This document shows, one piece after another, positions 8,488-17,204 of a DNA stretch of 64,000 bases. Source of the stretch: Bacillota bacterium. GTDB lineage: Bacteria; Bacillota; Sulfobacillia; JAJZYS01; JAJYTV01. The notes beneath the pieces are model-generated. The model had not been told where the DNA came from, searched no databases, and saw only the letters and a program-made list of their open reading frames with translations. The stretch's first letter is position 1. The number at the start of each line of letters is the position of its first letter. The position numbers were made by a program, and so were the translations under genes. Where the stretch lies: assembly GCA_021793645.1 (NCBI GenBank), contig JAJYSJ010000013.1:19506-83505 (forward strand), read 5' to 3'.

Positions 8488-9039
8488 TCAGGGCTTCTGC
8501 ATGGACCAGAGGTAGCGTGCGAGAGATCCGGACTGGGCCTGCGTCAGGCTGCCGGGGTTGTTGAATGGCATGTTCTTCTGAATGAAAGACTGCAGGGCCG
8601 CCTGCGTCTGGAACCGCGTGATGAGCCCGGCGTCCAGCTTTGGCGCTGTGGCTCCTTTGCCGTTTGCGCCGTGGCAGACTTGGCACTTCTGCTGGAAGAG
8701 TGCTGCGGCCTGCGCGTTGGAGCCGGTCGGGTTGCCTGTCTGCGTTGTGGTGCCGGTCGTCGGCGGCGCGGCGGCTGTAGAGGAACCGGACTTCGAGGAA
8801 GTCGATGACTTCGAGGACTGAGAGCCCTTCTTCGACGAGGCAGCGTCCTTGCCCTTGCTCTTTGATTTGCTGCCCTTCGAAGAGCTGCTCGACGAGGATT
8901 TACCGCTGGAGCTCTTCGAGCCCGCGCTTTGCGACTGCTTCGAACTAGACTTGCCCGCGGCACCCTGCTTGCCACTGCAGCCGCCTGCGATGAGGCCGAT
9001 ACAGAGCGTAGCAACCGCGATTCCCGTGAAGATACGCAT
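8488..9039 (-). CDS. Lipoprotein monohaem c-type cytochrome
   Basis: 183 residues. A signal peptide with a lipobox ending LIAGGC anchors it outside the membrane. A long, low-complexity Ser/Lys/Gly linker (about residues 25-95) follows, then a small class I cytochrome domain with the haem site CQVCH and a probable axial Met in MPFNNPG. The layout, lipid anchor plus flexible tether plus haem domain, matches the small electron carriers of Gram-positive respiratory chains (cytochrome c550/c551 type). No oxidase or reductase gene is adjacent, so its partner is unknown. It converges on sigH. Confidence 0.9.
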   Translation of the reverse strand: MRIFTGIAVATLCIGLIAGGCSGKQGAAGKSSSKQSQSAGSKSSSGKSSSSSSSKGSKSKSKGKDAASSKKGSQSSKSSTSSKSGSSTAAAPPTTGTTTQTGNPTGSNAQAAALFQQKCQVCHGANGKGATAPKLDAGLITRFQTQAALQSFIQKNMPFNNPGSLTQAQSGSLARYLWSMQKP

Positions 9040-9128
9040 TGTCTCCCTCCTGCGGCTAGCGTCCCCGCTGGGGAAGAAGGCATGCGCTTGCCCGGTCGCA
9101 CCGCGCGATGCTATGCTAACCGCGCCGG

Positions 9129-9204
9129 GCTGGCGTAGCTCAACTGGCAGAGCAGCGGATTTGTAATCCGCAGGTTAAGGGTTCGAGTCCCTTCGCCAGC
9201 TCCA
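9129..9204 (+). tRNA. tRNA-Thr (TGT)
   Basis: Acceptor arms GCTGGCG (9129-9135) and CGCCAGC (9194-9200), anticodon loop TTTGTAA with anticodon TGT (codon ACA), T-arm GGGTTCGAGTCCC, CCA encoded at 9202-9204. Confidence 0.96.
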
Positions 9205-9213
9205 GAAAATTCC

Positions 9214-9239
9214 AAGGGCCCCGCGCGCGCGGGGCCCTT
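9214..9239. terminator. GC-rich hairpin behind tRNA-Thr
   Basis: AAGGGCCCCGCG / CGCGGGGCCCTT inverted repeat, 12-bp arms, no long U-tract. It lies between the tRNA and the convergent ger operon and may serve both. Confidence 0.65.
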
Positions 9240-9293
9240 GCGTGCATCGCTGCAGGGTGATGGTTTTCGGGAGACGGACTGGCCGCGAGCGCG

Positions 9294-10427
9294 CTACTTG
9301 ATCCCCCTGTCCAATAGGCCCGAGTTTGAGGCCGCGATCTGGACATGGATCGTCACACCTAGGTGCGGGAAGACACCGTCCGACCAGTGGGTGGCCACCC
9401 GGCTCCAGGCAGCTGGCTGGTGCTCGCGGATCTGTTCGCCGAACCCGACGGCGTCGCTCTTGTTTACCTGCAGTTCGTGGATCGTGGTCGCCAAGAGCTG
9501 CTCGAGGCGGGACGCGGCGGAGTCGTAGATCTGCTTGCGGAATAAGGGGCCCGCGAGATTGCCGGGACAGCTGCTCATCTGCGTGATGTGCCCGGTTGCT
9601 TTTAGGCTGAGCCAGAGCGATCGGACATCCCCTTGGACCACGTTGGCGCCAAGGCTAGGGTGCGTCGCTTGCAGGTCGATGCTCACCTCTCCCCCGGACG
9701 GGCACTTCGCGTCGAGCGCAGGCGCGACGGCGTGGCCTGAGATCAGAGCGATGCCGCGGGAGGCGCCACCGCCGATGTGGCCGACCAGTCTGGTTCCAGT
9801 GAACAGATCCATCCCGTCGAGGGCGAAGTTCTGACCGAGCGCCGTGATCCGGGGGATACTCACCTCCTCGCCGGTGGCGGTGAGCAGATTGCCCACCTCG
9901 AAGATGCGCCGAGGAGCGACGTCCGACTGGATGCGCTCAGTGAGACTCAGGTTGTCCAGTGCCTCGGCCGGATACGCGGCGTTGACCGGTTTCAGTTGCA
10001 TCAGCGTGGGGAGGTCCTGCGACTTGGCAACGTATACCCAGGCGATGGTGCGCGACTTGTTCTCGCGACCGAAGTAGTCCAGCACATCCGGCAGTCCTCC
10101 GGCCGCGGCCAGTTCCTCGCTGACGATCACATCCTGGATCTGGCCGAAGTAGAGCCGTCGCGGCGCATGTTCGTCGGCTGCGCGAACCGCATCATAGAGG
10201 GTGCGCCCGTCCCCTGCGAAGTTGGTGGAGGCGCGGGATGCCTGTCCGGAGCTGGTGATGCTCGTCAGGTTCTCCGGCACAACGGTGCCCACGATCGCGT
10301 GGATCCGCCCCGGGGAGCCATCGACCCCGACGATGGTGGCAAAGCCGAGGCGCTCAATGGCGTACTGGTCCCAGCAGCCGGACAGCAGCGGGACAAGCAG
10401 GAGGATGCCGAGGAGTAGCCTACGCAT
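9294..10427 (-). CDS. Ger(x)C family spore germination lipoprotein (C subunit)
   Basis: 377 residues. The signal peptide ends in LLSGCWD, the lipobox and W-D pair typical of GerAC/GerKC. The body carries the ordered Ger(x)C features (LGFATIVGVDG, FGQIQDVIVSEELA, AWVYVAKS). It is the outer, lipid-anchored subunit of a germinant receptor in the spore inner membrane. Its start overlaps the B-subunit stop by 8 bp. Third gene of an A-B-C operon. Confidence 0.92.
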   Translation of the reverse strand: MRRLLLGILLLVPLLSGCWDQYAIERLGFATIVGVDGSPGRIHAIVGTVVPENLTSITSSGQASRASTNFAGDGRTLYDAVRAADEHAPRRLYFGQIQDVIVSEELAAAGGLPDVLDYFGRENKSRTIAWVYVAKSQDLPTLMQLKPVNAAYPAEALDNLSLTERIQSDVAPRRIFEVGNLLTATGEEVSIPRITALGQNFALDGMDLFTGTRLVGHIGGGASRGIALISGHAVAPALDAKCPSGGEVSIDLQATHPSLGANVVQGDVRSLWLSLKATGHITQMSSCPGNLAGPLFRKQIYDSAASRLEQLLATTIHELQVNKSDAVGFGEQIREHQPAAWSRVATHWSDGVFPHLGVTIHVQIAASNSGLLDRGIK

Positions 10428-11523
10428 GGATCGCCTTCTTCCTCGGGCGCAGCCGGCAGGTGACGGCAGCGCTCACCACGGAGAGCAGGATGGCAGGAAA
10501 CGAGAGGAAGTACCAGATGGCGACCACACTGGCTTCCACTTCCCCGAGGCTGTGCAGGCGCAGGCTGAACAGGGCGGTCAGGCTGAGGGAAATCTGGCCG
10601 ATCAGGGCGTAGGCGCGGACGCCAAGGGCATCCGCAATCATCTCCGCCGCGAGCAGACCCCACAGGATCAGCTTCAGTGAGACGAAGATGACCCAAGCCG
10701 ACATGATGAGGGTGTCGAGGCGCTCGATGATGAAGCCGAAGTGGATTGTCCGCACGGCCGTCAACGGCGGCACGGTCAGCATGCTGGCATGCTCCACGCT
10801 GAACATGAGAAGCGGCATTGCCGTTGCCATCAGCAGCAATGCGGTGTTGATGACAAGGGCGAGCACCATGGCGCGTCTGACCCCTTCGTGGTCCCTGGCG
10901 AAGGCGCCGAGATAACTCCCGAACACGACTTCGGCGAGAAACGTGAAGACGTAGTAGGCACCGGTGGTGAAGACGGCGGGGTGCTGGGGCCAGATCGGCA
11001 TGAGCCGGCCGACATTGTACCAGGGCAGCCCGAGCAGCCACATGCCGATGATCGTCGCGATGCCGACAGGGACGAACAGTTCCGCGAGGCGGCCGACCAC
11101 CTCGAGTCCTCCCGTCACGCCGTAGAGGACGACCGCGAGCGCGACGGCCAGGATCGCCCACGGCGGAGTGCGGGCCAGAAGGGCCGTGTGCAAGAGCTGC
11201 ACGTAGCCGCCCCAGAGATTGATGGTCGGCACGAGGATTGCCAGGCCGAACAGGATCAGCACGAGGCGACCGAACAGGCCACCGTGCGCATTCAGGACAT
11301 GGGCGAGGGAGCGCCCCTTCGACCGATGGACGATCTCGAAGGACAGTAGCAGGGGGCCGACTGTGTAGATGGAGGCGATCGCGATCGCCCAGAGCGCGTC
11401 CTTGCCGAATTGCGTGATCATTGGGTGGGGCAGCAGCATGACTTCGGTCGGGAAGGTCGCGATGCAGAGCAGGTACATGAGCTGCCGGCTGGTGATGACA
11501 TGCCGCTCCGAGAAGTTCATCAT
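10420..11523 (-). CDS. GerAB-family germinant receptor permease subunit (B subunit)
   Basis: 367 residues with about ten hydrophobic segments, the normal size for GerAB/GerKB of the APC superfamily. It starts RHVITSRQLMYLLCIATFPTEV, the recognisable N-terminus of spore permeases. This subunit is thought to bind the germinant amino acid or sugar. It begins 4 bp after the A-subunit stop and overlaps the C-subunit start. Confidence 0.92.
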   Translation of the reverse strand: MMNFSERHVITSRQLMYLLCIATFPTEVMLLPHPMITQFGKDALWAIAIASIYTVGPLLLSFEIVHRSKGRSLAHVLNAHGGLFGRLVLILFGLAILVPTINLWGGYVQLLHTALLARTPPWAILAVALAVVLYGVTGGLEVVGRLAELFVPVGIATIIGMWLLGLPWYNVGRLMPIWPQHPAVFTTGAYYVFTFLAEVVFGSYLGAFARDHEGVRRAMVLALVINTALLLMATAMPLLMFSVEHASMLTVPPLTAVRTIHFGFIIERLDTLIMSAWVIFVSLKLILWGLLAAEMIADALGVRAYALIGQISLSLTALFSLRLHSLGEVEASVVAIWYFLSFPAILLSVVSAAVTCRLRPRKKAIHA

Positions 11524-11527
11524 GGTT

Positions 11528-12970
11528 TCATGGCATTTCGGGGTTTTGCCCCTTCATCGGCCAACGGATCAAGCGCGGCAGGCGGCCGGTGTGCCAGGGT
11601 GCGATCGGCGACAGGTAGGCGACGCCGAAGGACCGCAGCTTCGCCATGTGCAGCAGGAGCAGCAGTCCGTAGGACGCGACGCCGAACAGGCCTAGCGAGG
11701 CTGCGGCGACCATCGCCGGGAAGCGCAGGAAGCGAATGATGAGGGCGTTTTCGTACTGCGGAGCCGTAAAGGAAGCCAGGGCGACAATCGCGACCAGCAC
11801 GATCACCGGCGCGGAGATGAGGCTGGCCTGCACGACTGCCTGGCCGATGACGAGTGCGCCGACGATCGAGATGGTCTGGCTGAGGGAACTCGGCAGGCGG
11901 ATGGCTGCCTCACGCAACACCTCGATGATCACAGCCATCAGCACCACTTCGGCGAAGACCGGCAATGGTACACCGGTGCGCGAGCGCGCGACGGCAAAGG
12001 CGAGCGGTGTGGGCAGGAGTTCCTGGTGCACCTGGGTGATCGCAATGTAGGTCGACTCCAGCAGAAGCGCGGTGATGATGCTGACCCAGCGCAGCAGCCG
12101 CGACGTATCAGCCAAGAACCGCGGAAGGTAGCGGTCCTCCGCCGAGGTCATCATATCTGCGAAGGTGGCTGGTGCGAGCAGCGCCTGCTGCGATCCGGTG
12201 AGGAAGATCGCGTACCGGCCGCGGAGGATTCCCAAGGCGGTGGTGTCGACCCGTTCGGTCAACTGGACGTTGACGAACGGCGACCAGGAGTCGTCGACGA
12301 GCGAGATCTTGAGATCCGCTACATCGACGAAGGATAACTCTTCCGCACGTGTGAGACGCTTTAGAATCTCCTCCCGGACACTTGGCGACGCCTGACCAGC
12401 CACATGACAAAGCGCTACCTTGGCTTCGGAACGTGGCGTCAAGGGGACGTACTCGACGCGCAGATTCTGCGACTGCACCAGGATTCGCAGCAGGGCCAGG
12501 TTCGCAGGCAAGGAAGGCGTGAAGGCCTGGTGCGGTCCGCGCACCACGCGCTCTGTCTGCGGCGTTGTCGGCTGCAGGCTGCTGGGGAACGGCAGAACGG
12601 ACGCGCTGCGCGTTCCCGCAATGAGCAGAACGGCGTTGCCTTGCAGGAGGGCCGCCACGGCCGCTCGCGGCGAGGACACAGTGCGGACCTCAGGTATGCT
12701 GGAGAGGACTCCTTCGCGCGCATACTTCAGCACCGCTGGCGCCAGGGTAGAAAGGTCCACAGAGCCTTCCTGATACAGCAGAACCGCAGGTGTCGCAGCG
12801 TTTGGCACCGGACGCGTGACGATGTCATCGGATGGGTCGATCTGTGAACGGATCGCCTTGAGGTCTCGCTCCAGGTCGCCTTGAAAGGTGTCTTCCGCCT
12901 CTACGAGCGCAGCCGTAAGACGGGCCTGCGTATCGAATTTTGCCAATTCCGGCGGTTGTTGGCCAGGCAT
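11528..12970 (-). CDS. GerA-family germinant receptor A subunit
   Basis: 480 residues. A cytosolic N-terminal domain (to about 270) precedes a membrane half with the conserved GerAA region (FVNVQLTERVDTTALGILRGR, then RLPSSLSQTISIVGALVIGQAVVQA). GerAA proteins form an oligomeric channel for ion release during germination. The start at ATG 12970 has GGAGGG 7 nt upstream; an open frame continues upstream but without support. First of the A-B-C receptor genes; a small membrane protein gene lies 55 bp ahead on the same strand. Confidence 0.93.
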   Translation of the reverse strand: MPGQQPPELAKFDTQARLTAALVEAEDTFQGDLERDLKAIRSQIDPSDDIVTRPVPNAATPAVLLYQEGSVDLSTLAPAVLKYAREGVLSSIPEVRTVSSPRAAVAALLQGNAVLLIAGTRSASVLPFPSSLQPTTPQTERVVRGPHQAFTPSLPANLALLRILVQSQNLRVEYVPLTPRSEAKVALCHVAGQASPSVREEILKRLTRAEELSFVDVADLKISLVDDSWSPFVNVQLTERVDTTALGILRGRYAIFLTGSQQALLAPATFADMMTSAEDRYLPRFLADTSRLLRWVSIITALLLESTYIAITQVHQELLPTPLAFAVARSRTGVPLPVFAEVVLMAVIIEVLREAAIRLPSSLSQTISIVGALVIGQAVVQASLISAPVIVLVAIVALASFTAPQYENALIIRFLRFPAMVAAASLGLFGVASYGLLLLLHMAKLRSFGVAYLSPIAPWHTGRLPRLIRWPMKGQNPEMP

Positions 12971-13025
12971 CACATGCCCTCCTCGGGCACCTAGCCTCCC
13001 CGACCCGTTTGGCGCATATCCGACG

Positions 13026-13289
13026 CTATCGCCGACGCTCCGGTGCGACAACGTGCGGCGTGGCTGCAAAGCGCTCTGGTTCAGCCATCTCGCGTACAGG
13101 GCGGATGACGTGCAGGTTTTGAACGCGCCCTGCGACGGTGCTGTGGTTTGGAGGGAGGGATAAGTGGGCGAACAACCGGGTTCGCCCCGGGCCGAAGTAG
13201 AGCAGTACCATCAACGCGGCGTACACGCCGAGTGCCAAGAGAAGGCCGGTGAACAGCAGTAGCAGGCCGATTGGCGTCAGAGGGGTCAT
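13026..13289 (-). CDS. Small membrane protein ahead of the ger operon
   Basis: 87 residues from ATG 13289, behind an excellent GGAGGTGGG. One long or two short hydrophobic segments (residues 6-32: IGLLLLFTGLLLALGVYAAL) are followed by a polar tail. I do not recognise a family. Position and strand suggest it is the first gene of the germination operon. Small fourth subunits (GerD/2TM-like) of germinant receptors are known in other spore formers, so an accessory receptor role is a reasonable guess only. Confidence 0.6.
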   Translation of the reverse strand: MTPLTPIGLLLLFTGLLLALGVYAALMVLLYFGPGRTRLFAHLSLPPNHSTVAGRVQNLHVIRPVREMAEPERFAATPHVVAPERRR

Positions 13290-13826
13290 GTTCCCACCTC
13301 CGCATGGTAAGCGGCGATGCCGCTTTGCGTGATTGGCTCACTACATGTATACGCAGCGCTTGCCGAATTATGGGACAAGGCGAAGAATGCATCGGGCAAG
13401 CGCCATGACGCTTGCCCGATGTGCAGGGGTGCCTCCTCGCGCACTTCTAGAAACTGCAAGCATGCGGATGCTGAGCTGACGTGACAGATAAGCGCGTTGG
13501 CCGCCCCGGTGGGACGCAAAGATGGCTGTCGTCGACACACGGGAAGTCGGCTCGACAGCCTGGCTGCGCGGTTTACCCGAGCAGAAGGTTGTGTGATGGC
13601 TGCCCGCGGCTGTCATGGGAGATCGCCGTTGTGCAGCTCGACGCACTTGGTGCGCAATATACCAAGACGCGCCGCTACTTACCTCGTCAGCACGAGCACA
13701 TGCTGAAGATTGTCTTGCAGGGGTTTGACCTGAGGTATGCGACCCTGTCCTTCCTCTTCGGGACATAACCGCCGCTGTCAGTTAGCTCGGACAACAAGCC
13801 CAACAGCAAATTGAGATGCTGTGTTG
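13290..13826. other. Gene-free stretch between the ger operon and the tRNA cluster
   Basis: No open frame here looks real on codon pattern or family. The only structure I see is the hairpin at 13390-13421. The upstream control region of the ger operon should lie near 13290-13380; I could not settle a forespore (sigma-G) promoter by eye. Confidence 0.5.
13390..13421. repeat. Perfect 13-bp inverted repeat
   Basis: CATCGGGCAAGCG and CGCTTGCCCGATG with a 6-nt loop. No U-tract on either side. It could be an mRNA hairpin or a remnant. Confidence 0.7.
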
Positions 13827-13856
13827 TTGCTCGAAAACGCTCGATTGTGCTATGAT
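13827..13856 (+). promoter_or_regulatory. Promoter of the tRNA-Tyr/fMet/Thr cluster
   Basis: TTGCTC (13827-13832), 18-bp spacer, TATGAT (13851-13856), 44 bp before the first tRNA. Confidence 0.65.
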
Positions 13857-13899
13857 CTCTCATGCTGTTCGGTTAGTGCGTATGCGCACTGAACGACGC

Positions 13900-13984
13900 G
13901 GAGGGGTACCGAAGTGGCCAAACGGGGCGGTCTGTAAAATCGCTGGCTCTGCCTTCGTTGGTTCGAATCCAACCCCCTCCACCA
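13900..13984 (+). tRNA. tRNA-Tyr (GTA)
   Basis: Class II tRNA of 85 nt with a long variable arm. Acceptor arms GGAGGGG / CCCCTCC, anticodon loop CTGTAAA (anticodon GTA), encoded CCA at 13982-13984. Confidence 0.95.
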
Positions 13985-13986
13985 TC

Positions 13987-14064
<78 letters not shown>

Positions 14065-14065
14065 C

Positions 14066-14141
14066 GCTGACGTAGCTCAGTTGGTAGAGCACCTGCATGG
14101 TAAGCAGGAGGTCTCGGGTTCAAATCCCGACGTCAGCTCCA
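14066..14141 (+). tRNA. tRNA-Thr (GGT), integration target of the island
   Basis: 76 nt. Acceptor GCTGACG / CGTCAGC, anticodon loop ATGGTAA (anticodon GGT, codon ACC), CCA encoded at 14139-14141. Its 3' part from the anticodon loop (14097-14141) is repeated at 18627-18671, so an element integrated here and kept the tRNA intact. Confidence 0.96.
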
Positions 14142-14152
14142 TCGAAAACTCG

Positions 14153-14186
14153 CTCCCCGCAAGGCTTTGCGGGGAGTCTTGTTTGG
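14153..14186 (+). terminator. Terminator behind tRNA-Thr (inside the island end)
   Basis: CTCCCCGCAA / TTGCGGGGAG, 4-nt loop, then TCTTGTTT. The island supplies its own terminator to the tRNA operon. Confidence 0.75.
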
Positions 14187-14283
14187 TTGCTTATGTCGGC
14201 ATCCATCGCACAGATCTCGTTTTGGGGCCAACATGGTACGGTCGTGGGCGAACCAACGATCCATTGCGGCTCCGCTTCACACG

Positions 14284-14600
14284 TCAGCTTAGGAATCTAC
14301 CAGAAAGTGACGCCAACTCGGCGACTCCGTTGCGCATTGTCTTAGCATGCGACTGAAGTTCTGCCATACCACTCCGAACGCGGAGCGCCGCCGTGAGCCC
14401 CGGTTCGAGTTCGGGCTCACGGGTAAGAAGCCAGGTTGCCGCCTCTTGCTTCGTGCAAGCACGGCCCGATTCGATGCCGAACATGCACCGCACGATGTTG
14501 AGAAGGCAAGGTGACAGCTCCTCGACGGGGGCATCCGATGAGCGTACAAGGAGTTCACTGAGGTACTGCCTCAGGCCCGTGCGCAGAAGCGCGAGCGTTG
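14284..14600 (-). pseudogene. C-terminal half of an AadA-like nucleotidyltransferase (inverted fragment)
   Basis: The minus-strand frame reads from about 14600 to the stop at 14284, without a convincing start. It contains LNIVRCMFGIESGRACTKQE followed by AATWLL and a predicted helical bundle. This is the shape of the C-terminal domain of aminoglycoside (3'')/(9) adenylyltransferases (KxEAAxWxLxRxP pattern). The matching N-terminal catalytic half starts at 14598 on the opposite strand. A single inversion of about 430 bp (14598 to about 15030) would join both into one minus-strand gene, so this is a broken gene, not a separate protein. Confidence 0.6.
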
Positions 14601-15062
14601 GCTGAGACGTTGCGAGGTTTCGCGGCGTCTGCCACGGCCGTGCTTGGCGATGACCTTCTTGGACTCTACGTCAACGGTTCCCTGACGATGGGAGATTTCC
14701 ATCCGGCATCAAGCGACATCGACTTCCTTGCAGTGACCAGCCGGCCGCTGAACGAAGGCGACCTTTCAGGCATCGCCGGTGTCCATGCGGATCTTGCACG
14801 GAAGCCGTTCGGCGATCGATTGGAAGGCAGCTACGCTGCGGCGGGTCGCCTTCGGCCGTGGGGTATTGAGGGACACCTTGTTTCCGTTGAGCCAGGAACG
14901 CAACCGACTCTCGGTCCTGGCGCTTACTCGGCCGACAACATGTGGGCGCTTCGAAACACAAGCGTCGCGCTCATGGGGGCTCCGCCCGAATCCATCATGC
15001 CGGACGTCGACGAGAAGACACAAGGGAGGAATCGAAGTGGAGGCGGTCGAGAGCGGCCTTGA
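14598..15062 (+). pseudogene. N-terminal catalytic half of an AadA-like nucleotidyltransferase (inverted fragment)
   Basis: Reading from TTG 14598, LGLYVNGSLTMGDFHPASSD with the following IDFLAV is the pol-beta nucleotidyltransferase signature (GS x9-10 SDID metal site) of aminoglycoside adenylyltransferases. Homology-like sequence ends near VALMGAPPESIMPDVDEKTQ (about 15020). The tail after that is unrelated and Gly/Arg-rich. The helical C-terminal domain is missing here and lies upstream in reverse orientation. The protein is not expected to be active. Confidence 0.65.
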
Positions 15063-15120
15063 GTCCTTGTTCGTCAGGCACGTCGCACCACTACTCCCTG
15101 TCAAGCGGCAGGCTCGGCCT

Positions 15121-15543
15121 TCAGTCTACCAGAATAAGCCTACGCCCAAGAGCACGCATCACGCGGTCAACCGTGGAGAGGGTAGGATTGGCGCCGGAAC
15201 GTTCCCACTTTTGTACAGCTTGGAAGGTTACGTCCAATCGCTTGGCCAGTTCGGCTTGGGTGATACCAGCCCGCTCCCGCTCCAATCGGAGTAGAACCGG
15301 CCACGCAACATGTGGATCGGGTTCAACCCACAGCACGTCAGAGACTCCCGCGCCGTCCGGAGGCTGCGGGATGGAGTCCCCGTGATCTAGCATGGCACCC
15401 AGCACGCCCGTAAGCGCTGCCCTGGCAGCTGCTCTGGCAGATTCGTCATCCTCACCATACGTCAGCACGTTGTCCAGAGGCGGCAGGGCCTGCGCATAGA
15501 CAACGCCGTCCTCCGTCCAAGTGCGGAAGGGGTATTGTAGCAT
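15121..15543 (-). CDS. hicB: HicB antitoxin with C-terminal XRE-type helix-turn-helix
   Basis: 140 residues from ATG 15543. The N-terminal part (MLQYPFRTWTEDGVVYAQAL, then YGEDDESARAAARAALTGVL) is the degenerate RNase H-like HicB fold. The C-terminus is an XRE helix-turn-helix (ERERAGITQAELAKRLDVTF, QKWERSGANPT). It neutralises HicA and should repress its own operon. The ATG overlaps the hicA stop by one base (TGATG), so toxin comes first and translation is coupled. Frames upstream of 15543 are not part of the protein. Confidence 0.9.
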   Translation of the reverse strand: MLQYPFRTWTEDGVVYAQALPPLDNVLTYGEDDESARAAARAALTGVLGAMLDHGDSIPQPPDGAGVSDVLWVEPDPHVAWPVLLRLERERAGITQAELAKRLDVTFQAVQKWERSGANPTLSTVDRVMRALGRRLILVD

Positions 15544-15725
15544 CACGATTGTCTTGCCTCCTTCCGGATAGCGGCGACCAAGCCGGTTGGCAGATCCCTT
15601 GACCCATGAACGGGTATTGGGATCGGTCGCCTCCCTGCTTTCACCATGATGTGATGGGAGCCCTCGATCCTGTCCAGGAGCCAACCTTGGCTCTCCAGTT
15701 CCCTGATCAAGTCCTTCCCCGTCAT
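15543..15725 (-). CDS. hicA: HicA mRNA interferase toxin
   Basis: 60 residues, double-stranded RNA-binding-like fold. It has the classic HicA line GKDLIRELESQGWLLDRIEG followed by SHHIMVKAG, in which the His of the GSHH motif is the catalytic residue. Likely role: translation-independent mRNA cleavage when HicB is lost. ATG 15725 lies only 6 nt after the predicted -10 box and has no Shine-Dalgarno, so the message may be leaderless. It is the first gene of the hicAB operon, carried on the tRNA-Thr island. Confidence 0.9.
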   Translation of the reverse strand: MTGKDLIRELESQGWLLDRIEGSHHIMVKAGRRPIPIPVHGSRDLPTGLVAAIRKEARQS

Positions 15726-15731
15726 ATTAGC

Positions 15732-15760
15732 AGTATACAACCTAGAGGTTGTCACATGAA
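15732..15760 (-). promoter_or_regulatory. hicAB promoter with a palindromic operator
   Basis: Minus-strand -10 TATACT (15732-15737) and a weak -35 (TTCATG, 15755-15760). The spacer holds a perfect 16-bp palindrome ACAACCTAGAGGTTGT (15737-15752), well placed for HicB autorepression. Confidence 0.65.
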
Positions 15761-16208
15761 AGGCTGGGCTTCCTGTCTCAGTGCATCGCCTTGATACGTA
15801 GGCGGCGAGGCACGGCTGCGGGCGCAGAGGTCCGTCGGGCGAGACAGATCAATGGGGCCAAAAATGGGGCCGTAGGTCTTGCATCTTGGTGCAGCCCGAT
15901 GGAACTCGTTGCACATCGGACCGAAATTCGAAGGCCACGAGAACCGCGCCCGAAACACACTTCGGCATGTTAAAGCATCTAGATCTAACTCGATGTAAGT
16001 GCCCTTTTTAACCCGTCTTTCGAAGGTGCCGAGCCTAGTAGTGTGCTTAGCTGATTGGTGACAGATGGGCTGGCGTACTGGCTTTTGGGGTTGTGTATAG
16101 CCTCGGATTCGAGTTGTTTGGCACGTGAATAGACAAGAATAGGGCGCCTCTATTTGGTAGAATGGAGTTACAAGACAACCATTTCGCCAATAAGGAGGCA
16201 CCCGTTGG
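15753..16208. other. Gene-free stretch inside the island; possible integrase tail
   Basis: No intact gene. On the plus strand, 15848-15881 encodes a short W-G-Q-K-W-G tail resembling the extreme C-terminus of many Firmicutes tyrosine integrases; this is weak evidence for a deleted integrase. The end of the stretch has a -10-like TAGAAT (near 16157) and AAGGAGG (16192-16198) serving the transposase. Confidence 0.35.
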
Positions 16209-17204
16209 GTGAATCGTAGCACTCGTCGAGGACGGTCTGCAATAGTCCGTGAGAAGTTTGATCTGGAGGGCGCGACCGGGTTCGGCGGCGCCAATCTGTT
16301 GGTGGACTACGCCCAGAAGATCGGGTTGCGCAAGGCGATCCGCCGGGAGACGCGCAGGTTCGAGAAGCGGGACAACGCCATCTACCCCTTGGCCCGTACG
16401 CTGGAGCTGATGGTCTTCGGCCGTGTGCTGGGAGTAGGTCGGCTGCATGAGTTCGAGGTGTTGGAGAAAGATGATCTCCTGCGCCTGAAGCTTGGTCTGC
16501 ACAAGATGCCGGATACGACGCTGCTGTACCGTGACCTGGAGCGGCTCAGCGAGGATCGGCACCGGGACTCCCTGCGCCGGCTGGCGCGGTTCGCCGCCGG
16601 ACGCGTCCTCGGCAAGGAAGTTCATCCTGGACATGGACAGCACCGTGGAGACCGTCTACGGCCAGCTGCAGGGCGCAGCGGTTGGCTACAACCCCACAAA
16701 GCATGGCCGCGCGAGCTACCACCCGATCCTCGTCTTCGATGGGATCTCCCGCGTGGCGATCCGCGCTGAACTGCGGCCAGGGAACGCCGTCGCGGCGACG
16801 GACGCCCTCAGTGTGCTCGACCGCTCCCTCGAAGACGTCACCAAGACCGGAGCAAAGGTGATCGGCTTCCGCGGCGACAGGGGCTTTCAGGGGAAAGAGA
16901 TCTTCAAGCACCTCGAAGGTCTTCGCATTGACTACGCCATCAAGACAGCGGTGGACCGCAAACTGGCCGATTGGGCGGCGGACCTCACGTTCCAGGAGAT
17001 TGGCCTCGATGGGGACGATCTCCTCGAAGCGGTGGAGGGGATCTACCAGAGAAGTTCCTGGAGCCGGCCGCGACGCGTCGTCTGCCTGCGCAAGCGCATT
17101 GCGAGCGGCCTTTGCGCCGGGGCCACCTACGACCAGCAGGCGATCGTCACGACGCTCACCGCTGACCCCGAGGATGTCTATCACTTCTACAACCAAGCTG
17201 CTCA
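16209..17204 (+). pseudogene. IS1380-family transposase, frameshifted and 3'-truncated
   Basis: GTG 16209 behind AAGGAGG opens a transposase N-terminus (REKFDLEGATGFGGANLL, RRETRRFEKRDNAIYPLART). Near 16615 the frame shifts by one and continues with the DDE core: ILDMDSTVETVYGQLQGAA, YNPTKHGRASYHP, VIGFRGDRGFQGKEIFKHL. IS1380 transposases are about 430-470 residues; about 330 remain. The coding match stops near 17200, where the vapC gene of the opposite strand begins, so the 3' end and right terminus are gone. The frameshift lies in AAGGAAG and looks like a one-base insertion. Confidence 0.8.

Noticed and set aside
8672..9166. Long plus-strand frames opposite the cytochrome gene
   Set aside because: They are shadows of the Ser/Lys-rich linker, whose codon bias keeps several frames open.
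13290..13380. Sigma-G promoter for the ger operon (GCATT near 13390 and CATAATT near 13370, minus strand)
   Set aside because: Spacer appears about 13 bp, shorter than expected for sigma-F/G promoters; too weak to annotate.
13390..13421. CRISPR-like or rho-independent terminator reading of the hairpin
   Set aside because: Single copy, no repeats or spacers, and no U-tract in either direction.
14942..15385. Plus-strand frames over hicB, including a GTG near 15036 with a GGGAGG site
   Set aside because: A ribosome-site-like sequence is present, but the frame soon runs antisense through hicB and matches nothing; probably debris of the inversion.
15848..15970. Tyrosine integrase C-terminal remnant
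   Set aside because: Only a W-G-Q-K-W-G-like tail; no catalytic Arg/His/Tyr motifs nearby. Kept only as a hint in the gap entry.
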